Shown here: positions 54,525-63,670 of the stretch, in pieces
How positions within the stretch are numbered: the first letter of the stretch is position 1
How the letters are laid out: every line of letters begins with the position of its first letter
Source of the DNA: Archangium minus
GTDB lineage: Bacteria > Myxococcota > Myxococcia > Myxococcales > Myxococcaceae
DNA length: 64,000 nucleotides
NCBI RefSeq assembly: GCF_044360475.1
Contig: NZ_CP043494.1
Coordinates: 7,006,001-7,070,000 of the forward strand
Direction: 5' to 3'
Notes under the pieces: generated by a model
The model's database searches: none
Seen by the model: only the letters and a program-made list of their open reading frames with translations
Told to the model about the DNA's origin: nothing
Program-made: the position numbers and the translations under genes

Positions 54525-55702
54525 TGGCCCGCACAGAGACGAAGCACCTCCTTCCCACGGGCTTGCGGCTGGCACCCGCGCAGGCGTGGGGCAGCATCCG
54601 CCTGGTGCCGGTGCTAAGGGATGAGGTGCGGGGAGATCTGCGCTTCGCCCGGCGGACGTACGATGACGATCTCACCGTCGTCGCGCTGAAAGGCGGGCTG
54701 ATGGAGCCCGGGCTCAAGTACGTCTCCTATGTGCCGCACGGCCTGGTGATGGCGTGGGACGACCGGAGCCGGAGCGCGGCAGCGGCCTTCGGGACGCAGC
54801 TCCACAAGCCCGAGGGCAAGGCGCTGAAGGTGGGTCCGTTCACCGTCCGGTTGATGCACCGCATGGTGCACCGGGAGGAGAAGAACCGGCTGCGGCTGTT
54901 GCCGCTGCACCTGGCAATGGAGGGCTTCCTCGCCCTGCACTTCGGCGGACCGGAGGTGGCGTGGTCCGAGTACTCGCAGGAGGCCCTCTCCCGGGGGTTG
55001 AACCCCCGCGGCGAGTGGTCCGTAGGGGGCTGGGCGAGCACCGCCTTCGACGAGGCCCTGCGGCTCTTTGAAATCCACGAGCAGCAGGTGGGCGTGCTCA
55101 TCTTCCATGCCGATCTGCTGTTGTCCGCCTTCATCGTCTCGCACCCCGAGGACTACCGCGCGCTGCACCGAGCGCTGGTGGAGGACTTCTACGGAGACCT
55201 GCTGCTCCAATACGGCTTCCTCGGAGACGTGCCGCCCCTGGGACTGTCTATCGATGAGCAGCGGGTATCCTCGGTCGGGGACCTACGGGCCGCCGTCGAG
55301 CAGATGAGGAAGGACTGGGCCAGCTTCCAGGGCTTCATGGCCGGGGGCCTCTTCGGCGTGGAGGTCTCGGCGAGCACCGTCTACGAGGCGGGGCCGTTCC
55401 AGCTCCAGCGCTTCGTCACCGGCCTGGTGCCCACCGAGGAGAACCACATCGGCGAGGTCATCGTGCGCGGGGACGGGACGCTCGAGTACCTCAAGACGTA
55501 CCGCCTGTCGGCGGCGCAGACGCGGCGGGCCTACCTGCTCAAGCAGCTCGCGCATGCGGAGTGGAACCTGGAGCGCACTGCGGGGAATTTGAAGACAACC
55601 CGGGACGACCTGGTGGCGCGACTGAGCAATGCGGGCTTCGGCTACCTGCTCAAGGAGTCCGTGCTCGAGGCAGCCCTGCGGCGGCAGCAGGGCCGACGAT
55701 AG
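54524..55702 (+). CDS. ARPP-type protein with C-terminal Fis-like helix-turn-helix
   Basis: 392 residues, ATG overlapping the TROVE stop by one base. Residues 1-320 are an uncharacterised domain that recalls the ARPP families first noted beside ADP-ribosyl-glycohydrolase systems (GLRLAPAQAWGSIRLVPVLRDE, FARRTYDDDLTVVALKGG); this is from memory and weak. Residues 338-377 form a Fis-type HTH (NLERTAGNLKTTRDDLVARL), like that at the end of sigma-54 activators. It could regulate the operon or bind nucleic acid. Function is unknown. Confidence 0.65.
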   Translation: MARTETKHLLPTGLRLAPAQAWGSIRLVPVLRDEVRGDLRFARRTYDDDLTVVALKGGLMEPGLKYVSYVPHGLVMAWDDRSRSAAAAFGTQLHKPEGKALKVGPFTVRLMHRMVHREEKNRLRLLPLHLAMEGFLALHFGGPEVAWSEYSQEALSRGLNPRGEWSVGGWASTAFDEALRLFEIHEQQVGVLIFHADLLLSAFIVSHPEDYRALHRALVEDFYGDLLLQYGFLGDVPPLGLSIDEQRVSSVGDLRAAVEQMRKDWASFQGFMAGGLFGVEVSASTVYEAGPFQLQRFVTGLVPTEENHIGEVIVRGDGTLEYLKTYRLSAAQTRRAYLLKQLAHAEWNLERTAGNLKTTRDDLVARLSNAGFGYLLKESVLEAALRRQQGRR

Positions 55703-55883
55703 ATGGCTACCCACTTCTCTTCCTCTTTTGGAGGAGCCCGTTTTTAATCTCCCACACCTCGGGAATGACATCGTCATCATCGCTATCGACGTGGAAGTAA
55801 CCTCTTGTTGAGCTCCAGCGATACCATCGGCGCCCAAGTCACACACGTCAGTCCTCCCGTCCCCGGCGCGTCCAGGAGCCGTT

Positions 55884-57491
55884 ATGAGAAACCTCTCGCC
55901 ACGTGCCCGGGCCCTGCTGGAGGCGCTGAACACGAAGACCAGCTTCCTCGAACAGCTGCGTGGTGCGCGAGGGCCCCACCGGGAGGCCCTGCTGCTGCAA
56001 CTCGGAGAGCTGCGGGAACCGGCCCTGGTGCTGCCCCTCTTCCGGCTGCTGTTCACGAGCCAGAAGGGAGAGGCGCGCGCTCTCGCCGTCGCGCTGCACC
56101 ACCTCCTCACCCACCTCAGCCCGGACGACGTGCGCGGCCTGGACGAGGCGCTGCGCCAGGCCAGCGACTACGAGCTGGGCTACCTCGACCTGGGTCCCCA
56201 GCACCTCGGCGACTTCGCGGCACTGTCCCCCTCGGTGGTGGCGCTGCTCGCGTGCCACGGGAATGGATACCTGCGACAGGCCGCCCTCCTGCACCTGGCC
56301 GAGAGCGGGAACGTGACCGCCTGGCCCTTCCTCCTCGTGCGCCTCAATGACTGGGTAGGCCCCGTGCGCGAGGCCGCACGACAGGCCGCGACGGCCATGC
56401 TGCCCCATGTCCCGGTGGAGCTGCTGGCCCGGCACCTCCCGCTGGTGGAAGCCTTGCGCCAACACAAGCGCGCCGACCACACGCCCTTCGTCGAAGCGGT
56501 GATGGACCGGCTGCGCCAACCGGACGCACTCACGTGGTTGGAGAGACACCTCCATGCATTGAAGAGGCACTCGCGCCGCACGGCCTTCCAGCTGTTGCTG
56601 AAGGGCCCGCGGGAGATGGCCCGACGCGCCGCCGATTTCGGTCTGGACGACCCGGATCCTCTGGTCCGGCGATTCGCGTTGGATCGGGTGGAGGCGCTCT
56701 TCTCCGACGAGGAGCTTTCGGGGCTGCTGGCGCGCCTGGAACGCTCCCCCTCCATGTTCATGCGGCGCGAGGCCTACTCGCTCTACATGCGGCGGGTGCC
56801 CGCGCTCAGAGAGGTCAAGGTGCACGAGGCGTTGATGGACTCCCACCGGGCCATCCGCGACCTGGCCCAGCGCAGACTCTCTGGCACCGTGGACGTCTCC
56901 GAGCTGTACAGGGCGGCGCTCCGGGAGATGCCTACGCGGCCTGGAGCCCTCGCCGGGCTGGGGGAGACGGGCAGCGCCTCGGACGTGCCATTGCTGGCCC
57001 CCTTCCTCTCTCATCCGCGCGTGGCGGTGCGGCGCGAGGCAGTCACGGCATTGGGACGGCTGGCAGGAGACAGCGGCGTGGAGGCCCTGCGCGAGCTCTT
57101 CCTCGACCCGGCACCGAGCGTCTGCCGGGCCGCGACCCAGGCCCTCACCCAGCGCGCGGGGCGCGTCACACCCGACTGGCTGCGCCGGTGCCTCCTCCGG
57201 CCGGGACTGGCGCCTCACACCCTCCGGCAGGCCCTCCTGCTCACCACGGCCCTGACGCGCTTCGAGGCCCTCCACCTGCTGCTCGACGCCGCCAATCTAC
57301 CCGACGAGCTCGCACGTGAGCTGACCCGGGAGCATCTCAGGCACTGGCTGAACGCGTCCTTGCGGAGCTTCGCCGCCAGTCCATCGCCAGCGCAGCTCCA
57401 GACGCTGCGCGAGGCGGTGCGCTCGGCCCAGTACCTCGATCCCCAGATGGCCCGACAGCTGGACCACGTGCTGCGCGCCTATGAACCCTAA
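55884..57491 (+). CDS. HEAT-repeat protein
   Basis: 535 residues; CCAGGAG lies before the ATG. The whole protein is helical HEAT/armadillo-like repeats (LGELREPALVLPLFRLLFT, SHPRVAVRREAVTALGRLAGD, LFLDPAPSVCRAATQALTQR). Such solenoids are scaffolds for protein or RNA partners. It lies 181 bases after the ARPP-HTH gene and 6 bases before the next, so it is probably part of the same locus with a possible internal promoter. No enzyme motif seen. Confidence 0.8.
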   Translation: MRNLSPRARALLEALNTKTSFLEQLRGARGPHREALLLQLGELREPALVLPLFRLLFTSQKGEARALAVALHHLLTHLSPDDVRGLDEALRQASDYELGYLDLGPQHLGDFAALSPSVVALLACHGNGYLRQAALLHLAESGNVTAWPFLLVRLNDWVGPVREAARQAATAMLPHVPVELLARHLPLVEALRQHKRADHTPFVEAVMDRLRQPDALTWLERHLHALKRHSRRTAFQLLLKGPREMARRAADFGLDDPDPLVRRFALDRVEALFSDEELSGLLARLERSPSMFMRREAYSLYMRRVPALREVKVHEALMDSHRAIRDLAQRRLSGTVDVSELYRAALREMPTRPGALAGLGETGSASDVPLLAPFLSHPRVAVRREAVTALGRLAGDSGVEALRELFLDPAPSVCRAATQALTQRAGRVTPDWLRRCLLRPGLAPHTLRQALLLTTALTRFEALHLLLDAANLPDELARELTREHLRHWLNASLRSFAASPSPAQLQTLREAVRSAQYLDPQMARQLDHVLRAYEP

Positions 57492-57497
57492 CTGACC

Positions 57498-58682
57498 ATG
57501 ACCTCGACCTCCGCCACCCCGCCCCTGCGCGAGCTGTTGCAACTCCATGATGTGACCTGCCTCGACGAGGGCGACTGGCTGCGCCTGGGCCCTTCCGGCC
57601 CACGTGCGCAAGCGTGGTTCGTGAACGCCCAGTCCCACCCGAGCCACTGCTCCGTGCAGCTCGACGTGGTGCTCGAGCTGTGGGCCGGGAGGGTGCTCAT
57701 CGAGTCCTTCGGGGGCTTCGGCAAGACGGCGCAGGAGGCCGAGCGGGATGCGTTTGAAAACCTCGCGCGCTGCTCCCTGCACGTCCTCCTGGGCGCGTTC
57801 GTCCGGCCACCCGATGAGCATGTGACCGTCGAGGAGTGGGAGCTCTCGGGAGTGCGCCGGCGGGTCATCCTGGGGAACATCCAGGGCCGTGGCGTACAGC
57901 CCTCCGCGGAGGCCACGCGCGCCTGGTTCCAGGAGCTGGAGCGCGCGCTCAAGGCCCTGCCGCTGGTCTCCGGTACCCACTGGCTGCGCGTCTATTACGC
58001 CCAGCAAGCGTCGCAGACCATGGTGCTCGAGGTCCTCCTCGACAACCAGGAGTGGCCCGAGCTGAAGGAAGCCCTGGAGAAGGCTCCCTGGCCGAGCGCG
58101 CCGGAGTTCCTCAGCCAGCGGCTGTTCCTGGTGCTCCAGGGCGGCGTGGATGTGAGCCGAGCGGTGGCAGCCTTCGTCGATCCTCCCGACCGTGACGATG
58201 AGCTCATCTACGAGGAGCTCCGGTCCCAGGGAGCCACGCCGTTGGAGGCCGAGAAGCTGGTGGCCTACCTCCCGCTGGCCTTCGGGCAGGTGCTGGTGCA
58301 ACACATGGGGCCCCGCTTCCCCGACTCGGCCCTCTTCGTCACAGCGGGCACGCGGAACGAGCGGCCGGTGTTCCTTCCCGAGGATCCCCTGTGGTGCGAG
58401 TCCATCCGGCTCGCGGAGGAGGCGATCGCGGATGGCTCGCTGACACGGGATCAGTTCAACGCGATCGCCTTGCGCAGCAGCACCCTCCACGCCCTCAACA
58501 ACGCGCTGAACGCGGGCTCGAAGCCCGAGGACCTCGTCTTTGCCCCGTCGGTCATCACGCTGTCCGCGGAGGCAGCGGCGGAGCTGCACAACCAAGCGCC
58601 AGCCATCCGGCCATCAGCCCCTGCCGCACCACCGCCCAACACGCCTGCCCCACCCCAGAAACCGTGGTGGAAGTTCTGGTGA
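57498..58682 (+). CDS. DUF6348-like protein
   Basis: 394 residues. The N-terminal half recalls the DUF6348 family (SVQLDVVLELWAGRVLIESFGG, then ARCSLHVLLGAFV); the second half (200-340) is acidic and helical, and the end is Pro-rich with a PWWKFW tail common in bacterial proteins. Role unknown. It lies 6 bases after the HEAT gene. The DUF name is recalled from pattern, not searched. Confidence 0.6.
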   Translation: MTSTSATPPLRELLQLHDVTCLDEGDWLRLGPSGPRAQAWFVNAQSHPSHCSVQLDVVLELWAGRVLIESFGGFGKTAQEAERDAFENLARCSLHVLLGAFVRPPDEHVTVEEWELSGVRRRVILGNIQGRGVQPSAEATRAWFQELERALKALPLVSGTHWLRVYYAQQASQTMVLEVLLDNQEWPELKEALEKAPWPSAPEFLSQRLFLVLQGGVDVSRAVAAFVDPPDRDDELIYEELRSQGATPLEAEKLVAYLPLAFGQVLVQHMGPRFPDSALFVTAGTRNERPVFLPEDPLWCESIRLAEEAIADGSLTRDQFNAIALRSSTLHALNNALNAGSKPEDLVFAPSVITLSAEAAAELHNQAPAIRPSAPAAPPPNTPAPPQKPWWKFW

Positions 58683-58896
58683 GGCGGGGCGAAGTGCTTC
58701 CGAGCCCGCTCAGGAGAGCGCCCGGGTAAGGCTGATAGCCCAAGGCGCCGCGCCCTCGGTTGACGCTGGCTGCAATCTTCCGCTGAGACGCGGCCCGAAG
58801 TGCGCCGGAAGAAGGATTTACGGGGGCGTTAGATGGCAAAAATCCGATACCGTGGCGAGAAAGGACTGGTCACACAAACGACTGGGGAACAGGGAA

Positions 58897-59922
58897 ATGA
58901 TTAACTATACGGTGTTGGGAAAGACAGGGGCGGAGGTGAGCAGGGTTTGCCTCGGGGCCATGGCGATGGGAACCCTCATGGATAGAGACGAATCGTTCCG
59001 CACGCTTGACTTCTTCGCCGAGCAGAACGGGAACTTCATCGATACGGCGAACTGCTATTCCTGGTGGGTCGGGAAGGGGGAATTCGTCGGAGATGAGAGC
59101 GAGGCCATGCTCGGGGAGTGGATGCATGCGCGGAAGAACAGGGCTCGGCTTTTCCTCGCGACCAAATGCGGTGCCCGCCTCCGCGACCCACGGGCGATCC
59201 GCGACGCAGACGGAAACCCCCGCTGGGCCGAGGTCCCGTCGCATTACGAGGGCGCGTCGCGCCAGGTCATCCTTGGCGCCGTCAAGGACAGTCTCCGCCG
59301 CCTGCGCACAGATTATATCGACCTCTATTATATCCATCTCGATGACCGCAAAACCCCGCTCGAGGAAACTCTCGGCACGCTCCATGAGCTCGTTACCTCT
59401 GGCGTGATCCGCCATATCGGCTACAGCAATGTGCGGACCTGGCGGCTCGAGCGCATACGCTCAATCTGCGAGCGGAATGGCTGGGCACAACCGGTCGCGA
59501 TCCAGCAGGAGTATAGCTTCCTGCGACCCGCCGCCGGCGCCAATCTGGGAGTCGCGGTCCATGCGGACGACGAGTTCTTCGACTATCTCGCGGAGAACCC
59601 CTCGATGACCCTGCTTGCGTACTCGCCCTTGCTGAAGGGTATCTATGCGAGCAGGGAGAAGCGGCTCGCGTATTACAACTGGCCCCTCTACGATACGCCC
59701 GATTCGGCCGCGCGCCTTGAACGGCTCGAGACAGTCGGGAACCGGCTGGGCCTCGACGGCAACACCCTGGTTCTCGCGTGGATGCTGCACCGAAAGCCAG
59801 CGATCATCCCAGTACTGGGAGGCAGCAAATTCAGCCACTTCCGGGAGAATCTCGCCGCGCTTGACGTTCGGCTCGAGCAGAATGTGATTGATTACCTGGA
59901 TGGCAGGAGTCCATCGCTCTAG
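58897..59922 (+). CDS. Aldo/keto reductase
   Basis: 341 residues from the ATG at 58897 (AGGGA upstream). AKR fold: GxEVSRVCLGAMAMGT near 11-26, then FIDTANCYS with the catalytic Asp and Tyr of the tetrad, LFLATKCG (Lys), DYIDLYYIHLDD (His), and the NADP part IIPVLGGSKFSHFRENL. Substrate unknown. The region has more A/T-ending codons (TATATC, TATTAT) than its neighbours, so it may have been acquired; this is a visual impression only. Confidence 0.9.
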   Translation: MINYTVLGKTGAEVSRVCLGAMAMGTLMDRDESFRTLDFFAEQNGNFIDTANCYSWWVGKGEFVGDESEAMLGEWMHARKNRARLFLATKCGARLRDPRAIRDADGNPRWAEVPSHYEGASRQVILGAVKDSLRRLRTDYIDLYYIHLDDRKTPLEETLGTLHELVTSGVIRHIGYSNVRTWRLERIRSICERNGWAQPVAIQQEYSFLRPAAGANLGVAVHADDEFFDYLAENPSMTLLAYSPLLKGIYASREKRLAYYNWPLYDTPDSAARLERLETVGNRLGLDGNTLVLAWMLHRKPAIIPVLGGSKFSHFRENLAALDVRLEQNVIDYLDGRSPSL

Positions 59923-60091
59923 CCGAGGACTTCGGCCATGGTGCTCTCTTGTACGCGGAGGACGCGCCGACACTCGCCTGGGCACCGCTCGCGGCGTGGT
60001 TGCGGCTCCACTGACCTTGTGCTTCCGTGCGCGTGGGCCGCTCTCCAGCCAATGAGGGCGGCCTCCGCGAACTGTTGATGAGGGGGAAGCC

Positions 60092-61081
60092 ATGGGTCTC
60101 GCATCGAGGCGCATCTGGAAGAGTCCGCCGCCGCTTTCGGACGCGGAGCTCGTGCGGCGCACCGCTCCGGGTAGCAGGTCCGCTGGAGCGCGGATCGCCA
60201 GGCTCCAGGAGGGCGCGCCCTTGACCTATTGGGAGTTCGGCGACCCGAGCGGCGCGCCGCTCATCGCGCTCCACGGGATGGGCGCGTCTGGGCTCATGTA
60301 CTCGGCGCATGATGAATTCTTCCGAGCACGAGGACTGCGCTGCCTCGCGCCCAACCTCCTCGGAGGCCTTGCGGATCCGCCACCGTCGTCTCGGCTCGTC
60401 GACCTGGCGGCGAGCGTGATTCGCCTCGCGGATCACCTTCGCATCGAGAAGTTTCTGCTGATCGCCATCAGCTACGGCACGCTGGTGGCGCTGGGCGTCA
60501 CGGCCCTTGCACCGAACCGGATCGAGCGCGCTGGACTGTTCGGGCCCCTGCTTCCAGGCCGCTGGATGACCGAGCACCCTGAAGTCACCAAGGGCGCTCG
60601 TCCGAATGATGCCGCGCTGTGGTCAACCGCGCAGCGCTTCCCTGCCCTGCTGTACCCGATGACAGCGTTGTTCGGGCTGTCCTCAACCGCGGCGAAGATC
60701 CGCAGCTTCGTGGACGCGAACCTCTCAGCCGAGGAGCGTGCGATGCTCCAGCCTGGGCATCCCTTTCACACCTACTTCGCGACACTCCTCGAGGAGTGCG
60801 GGCAACGCGGCTACTGGTACATGGCGTTCGGCGCGGAGCTCGCGTGGGGCCGAGAGCCTGGCTTCACGCTCGAGCAGGTGGATGAAGGCGGTGTTCCGCT
60901 CTTCCTGGAGACCGGTGCCCAGGACAACGCGCACCTACCGGCGATGGCGGAATACCTGCACCGCCGTGTGCGCCACTCGTCCTTGAACATTGTTGCCGGG
61001 CAGGGGCGCTTCGGCGGGATGGGCCCCCTGCTGGAAGCTGGCATCGATCGCTTCTTGGCGACGAGGACCCTCAACGCATAG
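60092..61081 (+). CDS. Alpha/beta hydrolase-like protein, expected catalytic His missing
   Basis: 329 residues, no signal peptide. Lipase-type fold: oxyanion HGMGASG near 61-67, nucleophile Ser127 in AISYGT (first Gly of GxSxG is Ala). Where family members have the catalytic His near the C-terminus (usually GHG), there is Gln304 (VAGQGRFGGM). It may have lost hydrolase activity or use another His. It is convergent with the TonB/TPR gene. Confidence 0.78.
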   Translation: MGLASRRIWKSPPPLSDAELVRRTAPGSRSAGARIARLQEGAPLTYWEFGDPSGAPLIALHGMGASGLMYSAHDEFFRARGLRCLAPNLLGGLADPPPSSRLVDLAASVIRLADHLRIEKFLLIAISYGTLVALGVTALAPNRIERAGLFGPLLPGRWMTEHPEVTKGARPNDAALWSTAQRFPALLYPMTALFGLSSTAAKIRSFVDANLSAEERAMLQPGHPFHTYFATLLEECGQRGYWYMAFGAELAWGREPGFTLEQVDEGGVPLFLETGAQDNAHLPAMAEYLHRRVRHSSLNIVAGQGRFGGMGPLLEAGIDRFLATRTLNA

Positions 61082-61114
61082 GCGTGAGAGGGCCGATCGA
61101 AGACAAACGCCTAT
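61078..61114. terminator. Possible bidirectional terminator across convergent stops
   Basis: Perfect 8-base arms ATAGGCGT (61078-61085) and ACGCCTAT (61107-61114) with a 21-base loop, spanning the stops of both convergent genes. Confidence 0.45.
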
Positions 61115-62214
61115 CCGCGTGGCTGCTCCGGCGCGGGCGCCGCATCCGCCGGCTTGCACTTCCGCTCGTACTCCTCCAGCGTGCGAGCAAAGCGCTCCTT
61201 CTCCGGGGCAGGCCACTCCGCCGGGAGCTTCTCCACCGCGCGGCGCTGAGCCAGGAGCGCCTGCTCACACTGGCCCGTGGCGGCCATCACCGCCGCGGAG
61301 GTCTCCAGGACGTAGGAGTTGCCCGGCGCCAGGGCTCGCGCACGCTTCGCAAGTGGGGCGGCCTCCGCGTAGCGGCCCCCCTGCACGTGAAGCCACGCCA
61401 GCTCGTTGGCCGCCCACCAGAAACCCGGCCTCAGCACATGCAGGTAGTGCAGGGAGTCCGCATACCAGGGGTCCTCGGGTGCCTGAATCGAGAGCAGGAT
61501 CGCCAAGTCCGCCCATGCCGTGGAGCTCTGGGGGAACCTCGCCGCCCGGGCCCGAGCCCACTCGAGCCACTTCTCCGTTGTGAGGCGGTGGGTGGGCCCG
61601 GTTTTGATAGCGGTGGTGAAGGGTATCTCGATGGGGTGTCCGGCCAGGGTCGCGGGATGGTACCGCACCTTGGTGGCGTACTCGAGAACCGCCTCCGTGA
61701 GTCCATGGGGGCCCCCTTCCAACGCCGTACACTGCCGGGGCACTCCATCCACACCCACCCTGCAGTGAATGACCACGATGGCAAGGATTGGCCGCACGCG
61801 AGCCACCGCGGGGTCGTCCGACCAGAATTGGGGGAGCTTCTGCGGGGCCTTGTACTGCTCGCGCAGGAAGACGCACGCCTCCGAGAACCCGGACTCACAA
61901 CTGGCCCAGAGGTCCTCCGCAGCCTGGCGGACCTGCTCCTCCGAGGCCTTTCCGCGCAGCACCTGGACTGCGTCCGCGAAGACACCGGGCGCCTGGGCGG
62001 GCTCCACGACGAGCGGAGTGGAGTTGTCGAGGACGCCCGGAGGAACCGGCACGAACTCGTCGAGCGACCCCGATTGCTGCTCTACGTACTTGGCCAGGAT
62101 GAACGACAATCGTCCATGACTGGCGGGCAGCGTCGGCAAGTACGGGTTCGAGTGAGCGCAGCCCACCGTGAACAGGAGCAGGAGTGAGCAGAGGGAAAAG
62201 ACAAAGCGGCACAT
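61111..62214 (-). CDS. Lipoprotein with TonB C-terminal-like and TPR-like regions
   Basis: 367 residues from the ATG at 62214, which starts a lipoprotein signal with lipobox FTVGC. Middle part (about 140-215) matches the TonB C-terminal beta module (VVIHCRVGVDGVPRQCTALEG, TKVRYHPATLAGHPIEIPFT). The C-terminal half has TPR-like helices (WWAANELAWLHVQGGRYAEAAPLAKRARAL). No ExbB/ExbD is near, so it is unlikely to be an energy transducer. Function unknown. Confidence 0.68.
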   Translation of the reverse strand: MCRFVFSLCSLLLLFTVGCAHSNPYLPTLPASHGRLSFILAKYVEQQSGSLDEFVPVPPGVLDNSTPLVVEPAQAPGVFADAVQVLRGKASEEQVRQAAEDLWASCESGFSEACVFLREQYKAPQKLPQFWSDDPAVARVRPILAIVVIHCRVGVDGVPRQCTALEGGPHGLTEAVLEYATKVRYHPATLAGHPIEIPFTTAIKTGPTHRLTTEKWLEWARARAARFPQSSTAWADLAILLSIQAPEDPWYADSLHYLHVLRPGFWWAANELAWLHVQGGRYAEAAPLAKRARALAPGNSYVLETSAAVMAATGQCEQALLAQRRAVEKLPAEWPAPEKERFARTLEEYERKCKPADAAPAPEQPRG

Positions 62215-62271
62215 GGGGCCGCATCCTATGTCCGAGACATCACTCCCTCTCAATACCCGTTCGCAACCGGG

Positions 62272-63627
62272 TTACTTGAGGCACTTGCGGAACCCCTCCG
62301 TGAGCGCCTCCCGATCCAGATTGCGGCCGATGAAGACGAGGTCGTTCGCACGCGGCGTCTTGCCCCAGGGCTTGTCGGGCTGCCCGTCAAAGAGCATGTG
62401 CACGCCCTGGAAGACGTAGCGGCTCTTCTGGCCCGCGATGGCGAGGATGCCCTTCATCCGGAAGATGTCCGTCCCCTGCTCTTGCAGCACCTTGGCCAAC
62501 CAGGCATTCAGCCGGTGCTGATCGACCTCTCCCTCCAGGTGGATGCCCACGGACGTCACCGTCTCGTCATGCGAGTGGCCGGCGCCGAAGGCCTGCTCCA
62601 CCCGGTGCTTCAGCGCGCCTCCCCCGGCATCCTCCACCCGCAGCGCGTACTCCTCCGGACCATGCTCCGTGAAGAGGGCGTAGAGCCCCTCGCGAGGCAC
62701 CGTCAGGGGGTACACCTTGCGGCCCCGATCCTTCGCGAAGTCGAGCTGGAAGTGGGTGTTCCCCGCGGCGAGGGCTCCGCCGGAAACGCGGCGCGAGGGC
62801 GAGCGCGACCAGAAGCGCACGGCCTTCTCCGCGCCCTCCTTCAGCCCCGCCTCGTCGGCCGAGTCCACCGGCACGAAGGCGACGTCCATCGACGCGTCCG
62901 GGCCATCCCCGAGGACGAGGCGGGCCTGGCCCGGCTGGAGCGAATAGACGCCACCCCACTCAAAGGGGTACTCGGGCTCGAGGAAGGCGGGCTTCTGCTT
63001 CAGCGCCCGCCCCAGGTCGAATCCGCCCACGTCGAGCACGCTCTCGATGGGAATCTGTCCCCTCACCGTCCGGTGGATACGGGCCAGGGCGTTCATGCTC
63101 CGGATGCGGCGCTCCACGCGCTCAACCTCCTCCGGCGTCACCAGGTCCGTCTTGTTGATGATGATGACGTCCCCGAAGGCGATCTGCTCCTTGCACTCGT
63201 CGCTGTCGTCGATGTGCAGCGAGACGTGCTTGGCGTCCACCAGGGTGACGATGCCGTCGAGCTTGAACTGGGAGCCAATCTCGTCATCGACGAAGAACGT
63301 CTGTGCCACGGGGCTTGGGTCCGCCATGCCCGTGGTCTCCACGAGGACATGGTCGAACTTGTCCTTGCGGCGCATGAGGCTGCCGAGGATGCGGATGAGG
63401 TCTCCCCGCACCGTGCAACAGATGCACCCGTTGTTCATCTCGAAGACTTCCTCGTCCGCGTTGATGACGAGCGCCTGGTCGATGCCAATCTCCCCGAACT
63501 CGTTTTCGATGACGGCGATGCGCTTGCCGTGCTGCTCCGTCAGGATGCGGTTGAGGAGCGTCGTCTTGCCCGAGCCCAGAAAGCCGGTCAGGACGGTGAC
63601 AGGAATCTTCTTCTCCGAAGTCGCCAA
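62272..63627 (-). CDS. CobW/COG0523-family metal-chaperone GTPase (TTG start)
   Basis: 451 residues. The start is a TTG at 63627: GGAGG lies 7-8 bases upstream and homology begins there; the nearer ATG is out of frame. Walker A GFLGSGKT at 15-22, metal motif C68-I-C70-C71 (GCICC), ETTGMADP and NKTDL; CobW C-terminal domain at about 320-445 with an HSHDE His-containing loop. COG0523 proteins load zinc, cobalt or iron into client enzymes using GTP. It lies 43 bases after the WD40 gene. The client is unknown; no Zur box was seen. Confidence 0.9.
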   Translation of the reverse strand: MATSEKKIPVTVLTGFLGSGKTTLLNRILTEQHGKRIAVIENEFGEIGIDQALVINADEEVFEMNNGCICCTVRGDLIRILGSLMRRKDKFDHVLVETTGMADPSPVAQTFFVDDEIGSQFKLDGIVTLVDAKHVSLHIDDSDECKEQIAFGDVIIINKTDLVTPEEVERVERRIRSMNALARIHRTVRGQIPIESVLDVGGFDLGRALKQKPAFLEPEYPFEWGGVYSLQPGQARLVLGDGPDASMDVAFVPVDSADEAGLKEGAEKAVRFWSRSPSRRVSGGALAAGNTHFQLDFAKDRGRKVYPLTVPREGLYALFTEHGPEEYALRVEDAGGGALKHRVEQAFGAGHSHDETVTSVGIHLEGEVDQHRLNAWLAKVLQEQGTDIFRMKGILAIAGQKSRYVFQGVHMLFDGQPDKPWGKTPRANDLVFIGRNLDREALTEGFRKCLK

Positions 63628-63670
63628 GGCATTGCCTCCTTGAAATCGCGGGTACAGCCAAGAGGTGGGG

